Positions 46,730 through 57,372 of a DNA stretch of 60,000 nt are shown piece after piece; the stretch's first letter is position 1, and each line of letters begins with the position of its first letter. This stretch comes from Symsagittifera roscoffensis (Eukaryota > Xenacoelomorpha > Acoela > Convolutidae): NCBI RefSeq assembly GCF_963678635.1, contig NC_087071.1, positions 12,725,088 through 12,785,087 of the forward strand, given 5' to 3'. The position numbers and the translations under genes are program-made. The notes below the pieces were generated by a model. The model was not told where the DNA came from, searched no databases, and worked only from the letters and a program-made list of their open reading frames with translations.

Positions 46730-47140
46730 TTCTTATCGTGTTGATTCTTGCTGTCGTATACGGTCTTCTTGTGTCGTTTCGATTCAATAAACAATTTCTG
46801 ATCAATCAAGATCTAAAAAACAAGTCGCGACTTAGAACCATCATTTTTGGATATGAAATCAATCAATTCTTTAAAACTCTCAATTGAAATTCTTTTTTCA
46901 ATTCTGATTTAAAATTTTAGCACCAAGGTGGATCGTCCACCTTTGCCTTTGTCAAAGTAGCACGAATGTGCGCTGTCACCTTGATGACACAAACATAAAA
47001 CCTATCATAACAATAGCATAACATAGACACATAAACATCACACACCTATACAATCATATAAAAACCTTAATCCTAATCTAAACTTAATCCTAATCTCTGT
47101 CAAGTTACCTAATAAAAACCACTTATCGCCGAGCGCAATC
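46730..47140 (-). promoter_or_regulatory. ORF1-ORF2 gap with acceptor-like site (copy C)
   Basis: No gene. On the minus strand CTTGTTTTTTAG (AG at 46814-46813) is followed by ATCTTGATTG, 84 bases before the ORF2 ATG, at the same relative place as the acceptor-like sites in copies A and B. Confidence 0.45.
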
Positions 47141-50071
47141 CTAGCATATACTCAGATAGTACTTTTTATGTAAGTAGACTTCTATGTCAGTCTCTGAAAA
47201 TATCACATGCACAAGAGCGTACAACTCTCTCGGGTGTAGCTTCCCTCTATTGGGATCATAAACTGGTAACGAGAGAGAGGTCACACCTCTCTCAACCAGG
47301 AAATCCCTGAGTCGAGTCAAGGCCAATACCAAGCTCTCCGGATTCACGTGTTGCCTATCAGTAGCTTTCGTAACCAAAAAACACAAATATTTCCCTGGTA
47401 TCTGTGATGCAACAGGGGGCAACGCTATCATTCCTCCTACACCAGGCCTCTGTTTCCACAAAAACTCTATATTCTTGTACTCTCTTTTAAAGTCAGCTGC
47501 TAGTGCTGTTTTGAAGCTCACATCCGCCGTTATCGCTATGGCGCACGTGCGTTCCGTGAGTATGAAATCGCTGTCCGTTATGACGATATTGTTCGAATAA
47601 TGGTTCGGTAGATCAAAATACGATTCAAAGATTCGTCCAAAAGGTGGTTTCTTAGCATTCTCGCCCTCTGTCTCTAGTTCTCCGGTTTCTCTTGCCGATT
47701 TCAATTTTTTTATTATGAGGTTTTCGGTGTGGGTGAGTCCTACCCCCACTCCCCGGACAAAAATATCCATCGACGTCCCCGTCGATCGCCCAAAGTCTAG
47801 GAGACCGAGGTTGGATTGTGGAACACGTAGAAGACCATCTGGGGCGACCCAGTTGGACTCGGTATTGTCATGACTGATGTATTTGACGCCGTCTCTATCG
47901 ACGTCCTGAATCGTCAGGATCGTCTCTTTTGGATCTGTCGGCAGATCGTGGAGCCATTCGAGCACGCGCAAGTTTGTTAGTTCTTGCTCATGAGTCTGTT
48001 CCGCTTCTGGTTCGAACTCCACTTCCGGTTCTGATCGATCGTCGATCCAATCTTGATCCATATCGTTCACAAGGTCGATTTCTTCTAGCATCGCCACTTC
48101 GTCCAGTCCCACCAGCGAGTCTATGACATCACTCACTACTATCCTGTCTACAACGAAGTCCTCGCCATACGGATTGTATTTCTTCTGGTTTTTTCCTTTC
48201 TTGCTTTGGCGTGTTTCCATGGTGAGAGGAAAGTCAGGCTGTATTCCTTTGTCAATTTCGGTTTGTTCCGGGCAATCCCAGTCTTCTTCGGCATAGGGTA
48301 GAGTTTCATCGTCCACCTCTTCTCGCTCAGTCAACTCGAGGTCCAGTGGTAGATCGCAATCGTCCACCACCTCATTCCCGTCGTTCTTGTCGCGAGTACC
48401 CCTTTCATTCACTTCACAAGCAGGATCCACTATTAAATAATCTCCCTCTTGCATGTCCGCTGGGATGCACCAATCCTCTGACGAGGCATTGTGTGGTTTG
48501 ATGTTCTCGTAATGAGCCGCTCTTCCAGTGCTCAGTCGATAAAAACGACCTCCTTGGTGCACCTCTGTTATCTGAAATGGACCACGCCATTTCTTTAATA
48601 GTTTCTTGGTTCCTTTTGGTGGAACCACTTCCTGGAACACCCAGACGTAATTGCCAACTGAGTAGGCTTTTGCATCGGCTGTCCTTTTATCAAACCTCCT
48701 TTTTTGTCTAATTTGCGCCTGTTGCGTATTCCTCCTGCATAAGTCATTGAGGTCCTGTTGTCTTCTAATAACGTCCCGCACGTACGTTTGCGGTGCTGTC
48801 CTCTTCCCTTCATATTCAGGGTAGAAGAACGTTAACGGGAGTGCTTTTTCGTGACCCGTCAGCATCATATGCGGACTTATTCCCGTGGTGGAATGCTCCG
48901 TGCTGTTGTAAGCACCCATCACTTGCGGCAAGTGCTTGTCCCAGTCATCCATGTAGCGTGAGCAGTAGACTCTCAACATGGATACCAGTGTGCGATTCTG
49001 CCTCTTGACTAGGCCATTCGTTTGCGGGTGATAAGTGGTCGAGTGGGCCTGCGCTACCTGCGACCTTTTCATTAACTCTTTCGTGAGATCACCTACGAAT
49101 GCTTTGCCATTGTCCGATTGGAACGTGATGGGGCAGCCGTGCCTTGCTATCCACACATTTATCAAATGATCGCATGTTTCTTCTGCCGATGCTGTTATGC
49201 ACGGTGCTGCCTCCGCATACTTCGTAAAATGGTCGATCATTACCAGCACCTGATTATAGCCCGTTGCTGTCATACAGATTTTCTGATGATCAATTTGCAC
49301 CACTTCGTTGAAACCTGACGACTCTATTGACTGTAGGGGGAACCTTAGCTTCCTGGGATCCTTCGCTTGCTGACATGACAGGCATGCTGCGATCCACTTC
49401 TCACAAGCCTTCTTCAATCCCGGCCATTCAAATCGTTTCTGTATCCTGTTATACACTTTGTCCACGCCTTGATGACCCATCTGGTCATGTGAACGAAAGA
49501 GCAATTCGGTCTGGTACAACTGTGGTAACACTGTTGAATTGTATTTATAAAGGACCTTGTCCTCCTCCTTGCGCTTACAGGCTACGATTCCGTCCTTATT
49601 CAGGTACAACAAGTCGTTTCGCTTCAGGTAGAATTGCTTCAGGATTTTGTAGCTGTCTTCTTCCAAGTCTCCCTTGTCAGGTGCTCCATTCTCAATCCAT
49701 CTCTTGAGACTGCTCGTCATCCTATCAAATCGTTGAGCCCTTAGGAGATCCGACAGCCTGTACCTGGCCTTCAAATACGTCTTCACCACGTTCATTTGCC
49801 CACTAATTACCTCCGGAGCATGAGCATCGTCCATCAACTTGACACACCATATCTTTTTCAAAGGCGTCGCTTCCTGCACAGATGGTTCCAGGTTGGTACG
49901 GACGACCGTACCATGTGGCAGCAATCTGGTTGGGCGTTTCGAAACTGCTATCAGCTCGAGCTCGTCTGCGGCATTATCTACCACAGTGCCCTCTTCATCT
50001 GAGGTGCATCTGTCCCTGTCTGGATCCTGATGTGTTTCTCGGTCCAGCCCACGCTGCTTCCAGTCTACCAA
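47141..50071 (-). CDS. Gag-Pol C-terminal segment: integrase, acidic linker, macro-like domain (copy C)
   Basis: Integrase motifs are complete: HDQMGH with CLSC, VVQIDH, QSDNGKAF, and GLVKRQN where A and B have GLVERQN. The catalytic Glu is therefore Lys here, which should abolish integration. KKWRGPFQITEV is the GPF module. The linker is acidic (EEDWDCPEQTE, EFEPEAEQ). The macro-like domain occupies about 47592-47144 (IVITDSDF, AIAITADVSF, YLCFLVTKA, VTSLSLPVYDPNRG). It begins at a frameshift (about 50068), not at a start codon. Confidence 0.87.
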   Translation of the reverse strand: MVDWKQRGLDRETHQDPDRDRCTSDEEGTVVDNAADELELIAVSKRPTRLLPHGTVVRTNLEPSVQEATPLKKIWCVKLMDDAHAPEVISGQMNVVKTYLKARYRLSDLLRAQRFDRMTSSLKRWIENGAPDKGDLEEDSYKILKQFYLKRNDLLYLNKDGIVACKRKEEDKVLYKYNSTVLPQLYQTELLFRSHDQMGHQGVDKVYNRIQKRFEWPGLKKACEKWIAACLSCQQAKDPRKLRFPLQSIESSGFNEVVQIDHQKICMTATGYNQVLVMIDHFTKYAEAAPCITASAEETCDHLINVWIARHGCPITFQSDNGKAFVGDLTKELMKRSQVAQAHSTTYHPQTNGLVKRQNRTLVSMLRVYCSRYMDDWDKHLPQVMGAYNSTEHSTTGISPHMMLTGHEKALPLTFFYPEYEGKRTAPQTYVRDVIRRQQDLNDLCRRNTQQAQIRQKRRFDKRTADAKAYSVGNYVWVFQEVVPPKGTKKLLKKWRGPFQITEVHQGGRFYRLSTGRAAHYENIKPHNASSEDWCIPADMQEGDYLIVDPACEVNERGTRDKNDGNEVVDDCDLPLDLELTEREEVDDETLPYAEEDWDCPEQTEIDKGIQPDFPLTMETRQSKKGKNQKKYNPYGEDFVVDRIVVSDVIDSLVGLDEVAMLEEIDLVNDMDQDWIDDRSEPEVEFEPEAEQTHEQELTNLRVLEWLHDLPTDPKETILTIQDVDRDGVKYISHDNTESNWVAPDGLLRVPQSNLGLLDFGRSTGTSMDIFVRGVGVGLTHTENLIIKKLKSARETGELETEGENAKKPPFGRIFESYFDLPNHYSNNIVITDSDFILTERTCAIAITADVSFKTALAADFKREYKNIEFLWKQRPGVGGMIALPPVASQIPGKYLCFLVTKATDRQHVNPESLVLALTRLRDFLVERGVTSLSLPVYDPNRGKLHPRELYALVHVIFSETDIEVYLHKKYYLSIC
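47739..47786 (-). promoter_or_regulatory. Conserved hairpin plus GTCCGGGGAG block inside ORF1 (copy C)
   Basis: Identical inverted repeat around GGGA (47786-47769) and decamer (47758-47749) to copies A and B, although surrounding coding sequence has diverged strongly. Confidence 0.6.
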
Positions 50072-50664
50072 TTAGGAGTGATTGCGATCTCTGACACATC
50101 GGAATTGGAAGTTGTTTCAGACGTGTTGTCCCAGGACTGGGGTCCCGAGTCAACACTTGAGTCGACTGATTTTCCAACATCATATCCCAAGTTGTCTGAG
50201 ATGTTTCTCGACTCCCCGGACAAAACTCTGTCCATCGGTCGCTTCAAACCCGACTCCCCGGACAAAATTCTGCCCCTAGGTGGTCTAGTCAACCTCTCCC
50301 CGGACAAATCGTCCTGCACGGGCTCAAAGGTGTCTGACTCCTCAGACGAGTCGTCCTTGACTGGCTCGAAGGTGTCAGACTCCCCGGACATTGTCTCGTC
50401 CACGGACGAACAATCTGGGCTTGGCTCGTATTCCTCTCTTGCATCCGTGAAGTGCACTCTCCTCGTGAAGCTAGATTTCGACCTGATCCTGACTTCCTCA
50501 GTAGTTTGGTTCTGGTTCAATGTTCCATATTCAGTGAACGAAGTTCTCAACAAGACTTCTTTCGGCATCGAGGTCACCAGCTGGTTGACGATCGACCTGC
50601 AATCCCGTTCAACGCCTCGGCTGCGAATGGACACTGGCCTCTTCTCTGTTCTCTCGGTGACAGT
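50065..50664 (-). pseudogene. Gag-Pol linker between RNase H and integrase (copy C)
   Basis: An acidic, repetitive, probably disordered linker with repeated SGES and ESDTFEPV motifs, read in frame after the TAG at 50665. GTCCGGGGAG occurs four times in it. It ends at TAG 50065 by a frameshift into the integrase frame. Confidence 0.75.
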
Positions 50665-52227
50665 CTACCGCTGCATGGTCTCCATCCATTCACGATCATG
50701 CCTATCCACTTCCCTATCCAACAAGTCGCGGAGTTTTCCCATGACCTCCGGCGCCACGTTCACCGTCTTGTTAAATAAAGCGATGCTGTTTATACCCAGC
50801 CTGGTCAGTTCTTGCTGTACCAAGTTGGATCGGACTAGCAGATCCAACGGAACGGGCTCGCCTCTGGATAAAAGCTTTATCTCCGCGGCCGTCTCCACTG
50901 GAAGGTCAGGGTGTCCAAGTATAGGATGTCCTGATTTGTCTAACCACCTAGTAAGTGGCAGCTTGTCGTAGGTTTCTTTGTCCAGAAAGGAAAACCCGTC
51001 TTTGATCTCTGATTGGTTAGCTTGCTTCTCCTCGAGGGGCTCATAAAATTCTGTCTTTTTACTGAGGCTATCTGCGTTCTGGTGCTTGTCACGGGTACGG
51101 TGCTCTATGATCATGTGGTATCCATCCAGGCGCACAATCCAACGACCAATATAGCTTTGGTCCATCGAATAGGTTTTCAGCCAGGCAAGGGCACGATTAT
51201 CCACACGTAACTTGAAGGGAGCACTCCCCATGTAGGCCCTGTATTTTTCCACGAAAGTGATCACCGCAAACATCTCCGCTTTTGGTGCGCCGTACTTCAT
51301 TTCAGTATCACTCAGGACTTTACTCCCGTAGGCTATCGGACGAAGAACCGTTCTCCCGTTCCACTCCTGCTCCTGGTGAAGTATGCCCGATATCGCAACC
51401 ACTGATGCATCCGTGTCCAGCACGAACATTCCCTTCTCCGTTGGCATGCCGAGGACCGGTGCCTCGCAAAGTTCACGTTTGATGTTTTCAAATGAGACTT
51501 GTGCCTCATCAGTCCAGGTGAACTTTTTGCCCTTGTTTCTCATCAACCTCTGCATGGGGTATATTTTATCAGCATACCCCTTGATGAACTCTCGATAATA
51601 ATTTGCGAATCCCAGAAAACTCATCAGCTGTGTGTCTGTTTTAGGTGCCTTCCAGGTCAGCACCGCTTCAACCGCTTCGGGATCTGGTCTCACTCCATGT
51701 TTGTCAACCAGGCGGCCCAGATACTTTATGGAATCCCTGAGGATTTCACACTTAGAGGGTTTGCATTTCAGACCCGCCTGCTTCATGCAAGAAAACACCT
51801 CCTCCAACCTCTCTATGTGGTCTTCTAAGGTTGGTGTTGCAATCACGACATCATCGACATAACACATGATGAGATTCCCATTTTTCTTAGTGACGCACGT
51901 GAGTGCCTGGGCCATCAGTCGCTGGAATGTGGCCGTCGCGTTGCACAATCCGAATGGCATCCTCTTCCACTGGAACAGTCCCAGCTCACACGCGAAACCT
52001 GTTTTCTCTCGATCTTGCTTTCTGAGTGGCACTTGCCAGAATGCGGAGCCCAAATCCAATGTCGTGAAGAACTTAGCGTCTCCCAGCTTGGATAGGCTCT
52101 CATCGATGCGGGGAATCGGGTATGCGTCCTTTATAGTCACTGCGTTCAGATAACGGAAATCACAACAAAATCTGAGTTGTCCCCCTTTCTTTTTCGCCAT
52201 GACCACGCCACAAGCCCATGGGGACTT
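50665..52227 (-). CDS. Gag-Pol segment: RT and RNase H (copy C)
   Basis: RT motifs LRFCCDFRYLN, TTLDLGSAFWQVPL, KRMPFGLCNATATFQRL and CYVDDVVIA are all intact. RNase H has VLDTDASVV, KAEMFAV, LRVDNRAL and HQNADSLS. The segment is bounded by two in-frame stops: TAG 52228-52230 on the N side, where copies A and B have Ser or Phe, and TAG 50665-50667 on the C side, after which the frame stays open. The first ATG is 52206, but this is not a natural start. Confidence 0.88.
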   Translation of the reverse strand, partial: KSPWACGVVMAKKKGGQLRFCCDFRYLNAVTIKDAYPIPRIDESLSKLGDAKFFTTLDLGSAFWQVPLRKQDREKTGFACELGLFQWKRMPFGLCNATATFQRLMAQALTCVTKKNGNLIMCYVDDVVIATPTLEDHIERLEEVFSCMKQAGLKCKPSKCEILRDSIKYLGRLVDKHGVRPDPEAVEAVLTWKAPKTDTQLMSFLGFANYYREFIKGYADKIYPMQRLMRNKGKKFTWTDEAQVSFENIKRELCEAPVLGMPTEKGMFVLDTDASVVAISGILHQEQEWNGRTVLRPIAYGSKVLSDTEMKYGAPKAEMFAVITFVEKYRAYMGSAPFKLRVDNRALAWLKTYSMDQSYIGRWIVRLDGYHMIIEHRTRDKHQNADSLSKKTEFYEPLEEKQANQSEIKDGFSFLDKETYDKLPLTRWLDKSGHPILGHPDLPVETAAEIKLLSRGEPVPLDLLVRSNLVQQELTRLGINSIALFNKTVNVAPEVMGKLRDLLDREVDRHDREWMETMQR

Positions 52228-52483
52228 CTACGGCTCGATCATGTCGTACTCCATTAACATCTCGATTTCCTTCCTAAACGCTTCTGACTTGTTTGGGGTC
52301 ATTCTTCTCGCCCCTTCCCTATGAGGTGCCGAGCCCTCTTCTATCTCAATCTCGTGCTCTACAAAATTGCAACAACCTATGTCGGCCTTATGTTTCGAAA
52401 AAACGTCTGCGTTCCGATTTAGCACCGCCCTGAGCGAATCTAGTTCCTTGTCTGATATTTTACCCTTCAGATGTTCTATCTCA
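52228..52483 (-). pseudogene. Gag-Pol segment between protease and RT (copy C)
   Basis: Short part with NADVFSKHKADIGCCNFVEH and YDMIEP, matching 2990-3180 of copy A. It is bounded by a two-base loss at about 52484 and the stop at 52228. Confidence 0.8.
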
Positions 52484-55400
52484 GAGGACAGGCTTATTCG
52501 CTGCTAACTCTGCCTCCGTCGGCCTCTCAGGAAAGTTGGAACAACTAGACAGCCCATCATCTGTTTCCGACTTCATTGAAAACAATTTCCTAGAAGATTT
52601 CAATTCATTTACTCTTTTCATTATACATTCTTGGTTCGCATGCAATGGACATTTAGTGACATCAAACTTCTTCAAGTTCTCCACACTCAGAAAGTCTGTG
52701 TTCAGAGGCAAAGCGTAGCCAAGTTTCTTTCCCCTCTGTATTGTCACTGTTGTTGCTTCTGTGTTCAATAACACACTCACACACAGTCCGCTCTGAGTGA
52801 GTGAGAAGCTTCTTCCTAAAATAGCCGAGCTTTTACTGTTTGGATTTGGTACCAGACACACCTGCCTGTCATTGCTGAGTTCATTCAAGTTCCTCATCCT
52901 AAACGTCGCTACTACGGCTTGGTTTGGTTTTAATCTGACTTTTCGATCCAGAAAAATCGGCACCTTGGCCTGATTAATTAAGATCTTATTAAGGGGTCTT
53001 TTCTCAAACTTCCTCTCAGGATCCTTGATCCTAATCAATCCGTCATTGAGATCGATCGTGACGTCAAAGTTGCGAACGAAATCCCTTCCTAAGATGAACT
53101 GGTCGGATTCGTCCAAATTCTCTACTACTAGGAAGCTCATCCAAAGATGTCTTCCTCCGAGCTGCACTGAAATGATCGGGGTTCGTCCGGTGACATAGAT
53201 CGCTCCCTGATTGGCAGCTGCCAACCTGATGTTTGTCGGTATGAGATCCGACCTTTCGAAACCCATGTCTGTCCAAGTTTTGACTGGCATGACACTAACC
53301 ACTGCTCCCGTGTCTAGCAGTCCCTTTACTGAAAGTTGTCTGCCTTGCACGTCCAGAACGTGTGCGGCCAGATCGGCCTCACAACCAATATGCACCGCAT
53401 CTTGTTCGAGCATCGCGTTGTGTCCGATTCGTCTAACCTTCAGCTCCTCTTGACCAATGTATATCCGGCCAATCTGATCGTTCGCATCAGTTATGTGAGC
53501 TTTCGTGTAGATATTGACGCCATCCACATTCATCAGGATCGGGTAAGGGCCATGTACATCGATATAATGTCCGTCCACTTTCATCAGTCTCGGACCTCCC
53601 GTTGTGAGCAGCGCTCGCACTGCCCTGGAGTCCAGTTTTGGATCCTTCTCCTTCAGGTAGTCGGCATAGATGTCCAGGTGGACTAGTGTAATCTCGGATG
53701 GCTCACTCAAGTTCTTGACCACCTGGTGCCCTGCGACTGAGATGATGGACATTATTTTGGTCCCCGCCTTCGTCATGCCGAAAGTCTTACCAGATATAAC
53801 GTTCAGTTTTAGTCCCTGTTTCTTGGGTTCCTCTTTGTCTTCTGCTTTTGTCGTTTTACCCAGGACATTAAAACTTTCCCGAAGATCTGTGCTCTCCAGC
53901 TCCGACCTTACCCATTGCTCCACTTCTTTCGTGGCTAGGTCCTGTTTGACATTCTGCAGCGCTGTCCTTGCCGCCAGGCCGTAATCCACCTTGAGTGGGC
54001 TAGACGACTCTGCTTCGAGGTTCGAGGCTACCACCTCGTCAGGCCATGTCCTAACCTTTTTGGTCGTGAAGGTGCTCGGTGTCGTCTCCTTTCTCCGAGA
54101 TTCAGCCTCGTTCATCAGACGTGCTCGACTGGCCTTGACACCCGAAAGCGCCTCTTCGTGGTGGGGATGTTTCGCGTCCGCTACTGCGTCCCAAAATTGA
54201 GTACAATCCGACTTGAAGTGTCCCTCCAAATTACAGAAGAAACACCTCGGACCATATTTCATGATGAGCCCTCTGACGTACTCTTCATGATCCTCGTCGG
54301 TCGCGTCGGCGTCCTCGAGAAAGTAGCCTATGGCCTTCATGTTCTGTTTGTATGCAGAACACGCAGAAACGTGATGGTCCATCGAACCACAATTCGCACA
54401 CGACCTCCTCTTGTCCATGTCATCGCGAGGTTTGTACCAACTGGAATTCGCACCAGTGTTTGTCCCGCTATAGTTGCCATAATTGCTGTAACGGTTTTGC
54501 GCCCTCGGTTTTATGAGTAAATACTCGCGTGACTTCATACGCAAGTCGTCAGGCGTGGGTACCTGGTCAAGCGACAGGGTGAAGTGAGTGGCCAACATCG
54601 TCTTCAACTCCTCACTCCTTACTCCATCCATAAACTTCGAAGCAATCGCCAAGTTTCGCTCGGATATTCTCTCATCCGGGTTGCTTCTCCTCCTGAGCAA
54701 TTCAAGGTCGTCCAAGAATTTATCTATTGATTCTTCATCTCTCTGACGCCTCTTCTCGAACTTCACCATAGCCTGGTGCCCTTGTACTCCAGAGCCGAAA
54801 CGATTCAGCAGGATGTCGAATATCTTGCGAGCGCTGTCTCTCTCATTGGCTCTTTTCGCCATTACACAATTTAATGCAGTACCCTCCAGGTTGCTTGTCA
54901 GCGCGCTGCACTCTTGTTTCTTGGAGAGATTCTCTTCCTCAAAGTGTAACTTCATCACCTCTATCCAAGTATCAATGCAGCCGTCCGACTCGTCTTTATA
55001 TGACTTCGGCTTTTTCAGTGTTCTTCTTGACCTCTCTCCTCTCTCGGTTAACTTCGAGAGCTTGGTGATGAAAGTTTCGAGAGATCTGTTCAGAGGCTCA
55101 AACATCGAGGCATACATCGTTGTGTCTTGTGAGACTGTAGTCAGATCCGGTACTGAACTGACTTGTGGCACAGTTGGCAATCTTGTCTCCGGGGTGGCAT
55201 CTGCCTCCGGCGGGACTGGATTCGTCCAGCCAGGCCTCTGCGGGGCTGCTCTTGGCCGCTCCTTATTTCTATGTTCGTAGTTCGTTCTCGAGCCTTGCTG
55301 GGCTCTGGCACTGTTGCCCGTACCATCTCCAACATTCGCATGGCGTGAGCGCTCCCTTGAGTTGGAATGCTTCTGCCAACTACTCCCATTCAGGATCGCG

Positions 55401-56608
55401 TCAAGCTTCCGCATCATCAAGTCAGATTTGGCGTCCAACCTCCTTTCCAGGCCAGTCATCGTTTGGGCGTAGGTGTTATCATGATCATTCAACAATCGCT
55501 CGATCTCTCTTGTCATCCTAGCCTCTCTTTCCTCTGACTCTTTGTTTGCCTGTGCCAGGCTCTCGGCCAGGCATTGATCGGTGTCACGAATCAATTGAGC
55601 CTGATCAAACCTCGCCTGCGACTTCACGTGCGTTAGCTCATCTTTCAAACTCTCTCGACCATGGTGAGCTCTCTCGTCAACTTGATCTATCCTCTTAGTC
55701 ATGTCTCGCCTCAATTCATCCAGGCCATTCATCACACCAGCGAACATATCACTTATGTCACCAGCTGCCCCCAATGGCGGGGTTAGCCCCAGAGAAGACG
55801 AGGTCAACTGTGGCTGTAGCCTAGTACTCGATGACGCACCGCCCTTTTGCTTGTGCATTGACGTCATCAGTCTGTCAAACGTTGATGATGCTCCCATCGT
55901 TATCCCATCTGACATAGGCCTGGTCGGCGAGGCAGAAGACGCCTCCCTGCTCATGTCGTTCCTTGGGCACGGTGTGAAGTTCACATCCGGATGGGTTATT
56001 TCCGGTTGGTCGTAACTAGAGGATTGTAGCGACGTCACGCGCTCATCGTACAAAGACTTCCAACTTTTCTTTGCCTTCGAGAACGTCTGCTCTTCACCCG
56101 GACTCATACTCGACATCATCGCGTTGTTGCTCTGTTTGGCCAAAGATGAGTGTGCACTTGTCAGATGTGAAGGTTCCTTTCCCCATTTATAGCTCTTAGT
56201 CTCTGATTTGGACATTCCCCTGTACAACACTTCCTCCCGAGGTTCAACCTCGGGACGCTCCGAGGTCTCCTCTGTCCTCTCGACTTCCTCCCGTTCGAGG
56301 ACCTCATCTGGCTCAAAGTCGGGTCGAATGAGCGTTCGCTCCCCTTCGTCAAAGGGATCCACCAGCGTTTCGCTCGCAGGCTCGGCCTCGGCGCTCCGCC
56401 TTTGATTGCCATCGAGGTTCTTCTCGCTCCTTAGTTTCATTTCGCTCACTGAAAGATCAGGTTGACCTTTAGTCGATTCGTCTTCAGCAAACGCGTCGGA
56501 AGCGCTGCTAAACGAGGTTTGGCTACGCCTAGTTCTAAACTTCCGCGTGCTTCCCTTGCTTAGCTTGGGAATTTTAGTAGTCAATCCTAGCGAGTCCCTG
56601 CGCTGCAT
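52481..56608 (-). CDS. gag, two zinc knuckles and protease in one frame (copy C)
   Basis: ATG 56608 (MQRRDSLGLTTKIP) is the likely start, since upstream codons to 56668 lack an ATG beginning and copy B has a similar basic N-terminus. There follow an acidic region, a coiled coil around 55700-55450, the capsid-like block (YKDESDGCIDTWIEVMKLHF), knuckles CANCGSMDHHVSAC and CFFCNLEGHFKSDC (about 54405-54215), and protease with LLDTGAVVSVMP at about 53325. The whole 1,375-codon stretch is open, proving that gag and pol form a single frame in this family with no gag stop. It ends by a two-base loss at about 52484. Confidence 0.9.
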   Translation of the reverse strand: MQRRDSLGLTTKIPKLSKGSTRKFRTRRSQTSFSSASDAFAEDESTKGQPDLSVSEMKLRSEKNLDGNQRRSAEAEPASETLVDPFDEGERTLIRPDFEPDEVLEREEVERTEETSERPEVEPREEVLYRGMSKSETKSYKWGKEPSHLTSAHSSLAKQSNNAMMSSMSPGEEQTFSKAKKSWKSLYDERVTSLQSSSYDQPEITHPDVNFTPCPRNDMSREASSASPTRPMSDGITMGASSTFDRLMTSMHKQKGGASSSTRLQPQLTSSSLGLTPPLGAAGDISDMFAGVMNGLDELRRDMTKRIDQVDERAHHGRESLKDELTHVKSQARFDQAQLIRDTDQCLAESLAQANKESEEREARMTREIERLLNDHDNTYAQTMTGLERRLDAKSDLMMRKLDAILNGSSWQKHSNSRERSRHANVGDGTGNSARAQQGSRTNYEHRNKERPRAAPQRPGWTNPVPPEADATPETRLPTVPQVSSVPDLTTVSQDTTMYASMFEPLNRSLETFITKLSKLTERGERSRRTLKKPKSYKDESDGCIDTWIEVMKLHFEEENLSKKQECSALTSNLEGTALNCVMAKRANERDSARKIFDILLNRFGSGVQGHQAMVKFEKRRQRDEESIDKFLDDLELLRRRSNPDERISERNLAIASKFMDGVRSEELKTMLATHFTLSLDQVPTPDDLRMKSREYLLIKPRAQNRYSNYGNYSGTNTGANSSWYKPRDDMDKRRSCANCGSMDHHVSACSAYKQNMKAIGYFLEDADATDEDHEEYVRGLIMKYGPRCFFCNLEGHFKSDCTQFWDAVADAKHPHHEEALSGVKASRARLMNEAESRRKETTPSTFTTKKVRTWPDEVVASNLEAESSSPLKVDYGLAARTALQNVKQDLATKEVEQWVRSELESTDLRESFNVLGKTTKAEDKEEPKKQGLKLNVISGKTFGMTKAGTKIMSIISVAGHQVVKNLSEPSEITLVHLDIYADYLKEKDPKLDSRAVRALLTTGGPRLMKVDGHYIDVHGPYPILMNVDGVNIYTKAHITDANDQIGRIYIGQEELKVRRIGHNAMLEQDAVHIGCEADLAAHVLDVQGRQLSVKGLLDTGAVVSVMPVKTWTDMGFERSDLIPTNIRLAAANQGAIYVTGRTPIISVQLGGRHLWMSFLVVENLDESDQFILGRDFVRNFDVTIDLNDGLIRIKDPERKFEKRPLNKILINQAKVPIFLDRKVRLKPNQAVVATFRMRNLNELSNDRQVCLVPNPNSKSSAILGRSFSLTQSGLCVSVLLNTEATTVTIQRGKKLGYALPLNTDFLSVENLKKFDVTKCPLHANQECIMKRVNELKSSRKLFSMKSETDDGLSSCSNFPERPTEAELAANKPVL

Positions 56609-57039
56609 AGTTTTTAACAAAATGAAAGTATTCGTAATTTGATGGCAATGCAAACGTACCACAAACAAGATTTAGTTAAATCACTTAACGCTGTCTACTC
56701 GATTCCGTCAGTATCAAAATGTCTCTTAGATCTCTCACGACTAAACTAGTGACTCAGCTAAAGTTACACACAGGGTCTACCCAGTATTGATATAATGCTA
56801 ACTCAACCCGGTTGTATAGTATAACAGTATCACTAAGTTTCCACAAGATATGATCGACAGACAAAACACAATCGATAATCAGATAAGAATATCCTACAGG
56901 TGACAGCGACCTTTTGTCAGTATCAATTTATCGCCACACAATTTATCAAGTCACTGCTTTGTTAAAATTAAACAATCTTTGATAAAAAGCAGTGATGATT
57001 CAGAAATAGATAAATAAAACTTAGTCTTAAAGAAAAAGA

Positions 57040-57372
57040 CTTCCCCCAATCGGAACGATCCGAAAGAACGAAGCCCAGGACACAGTCTTCTCAAGTGGGT
57101 GTGTATCTGCCTAATACACCCATCGAGGTCTTCTTTTGGGTGTCCTGCGATTGCCCGAGCTGTCCTACTAAGTAGCTCAAGGCAACCTCTGATCGAAAAT
57201 TCGTCAAATCTATGAAAAAGCTCTCCCACACTCGGACTGCTCCAAGTGCACGAGAGTAGGGAACAATTTTTTTTTCAAGTGGGTGTGTATTTGCCTAATA
57301 CACCCACCGAGGTCTTCCTTTATTTGTTCCCGGATCGCCCGAACTTTCCTATCAAGTAGCTCAAGGCAACCA
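57040..57372 (-). repeat. Tandem duplication, about 184 bases, with GGGTGT hairpins
   Basis: TCAAGTGGGTGTGTAT occurs at 57091 and 57275; both are followed by TGCCTAATACACCC, CGAGGTCTTC and AAGTAGCTCAAGGCAACC. GGGTGTGTAT and AATACACCC in each unit can pair with one bulge. A third partial unit ends AATACACCCAATG near 57420. Confidence 0.85.

Noticed and set aside
50665-50667. TAG as a programmed readthrough codon in copy C
   Set aside because: The frame stays open after it, but copies A and B have no stop in the corresponding linker and copy C has other plain nonsense codons, so simple mutation is more likely.
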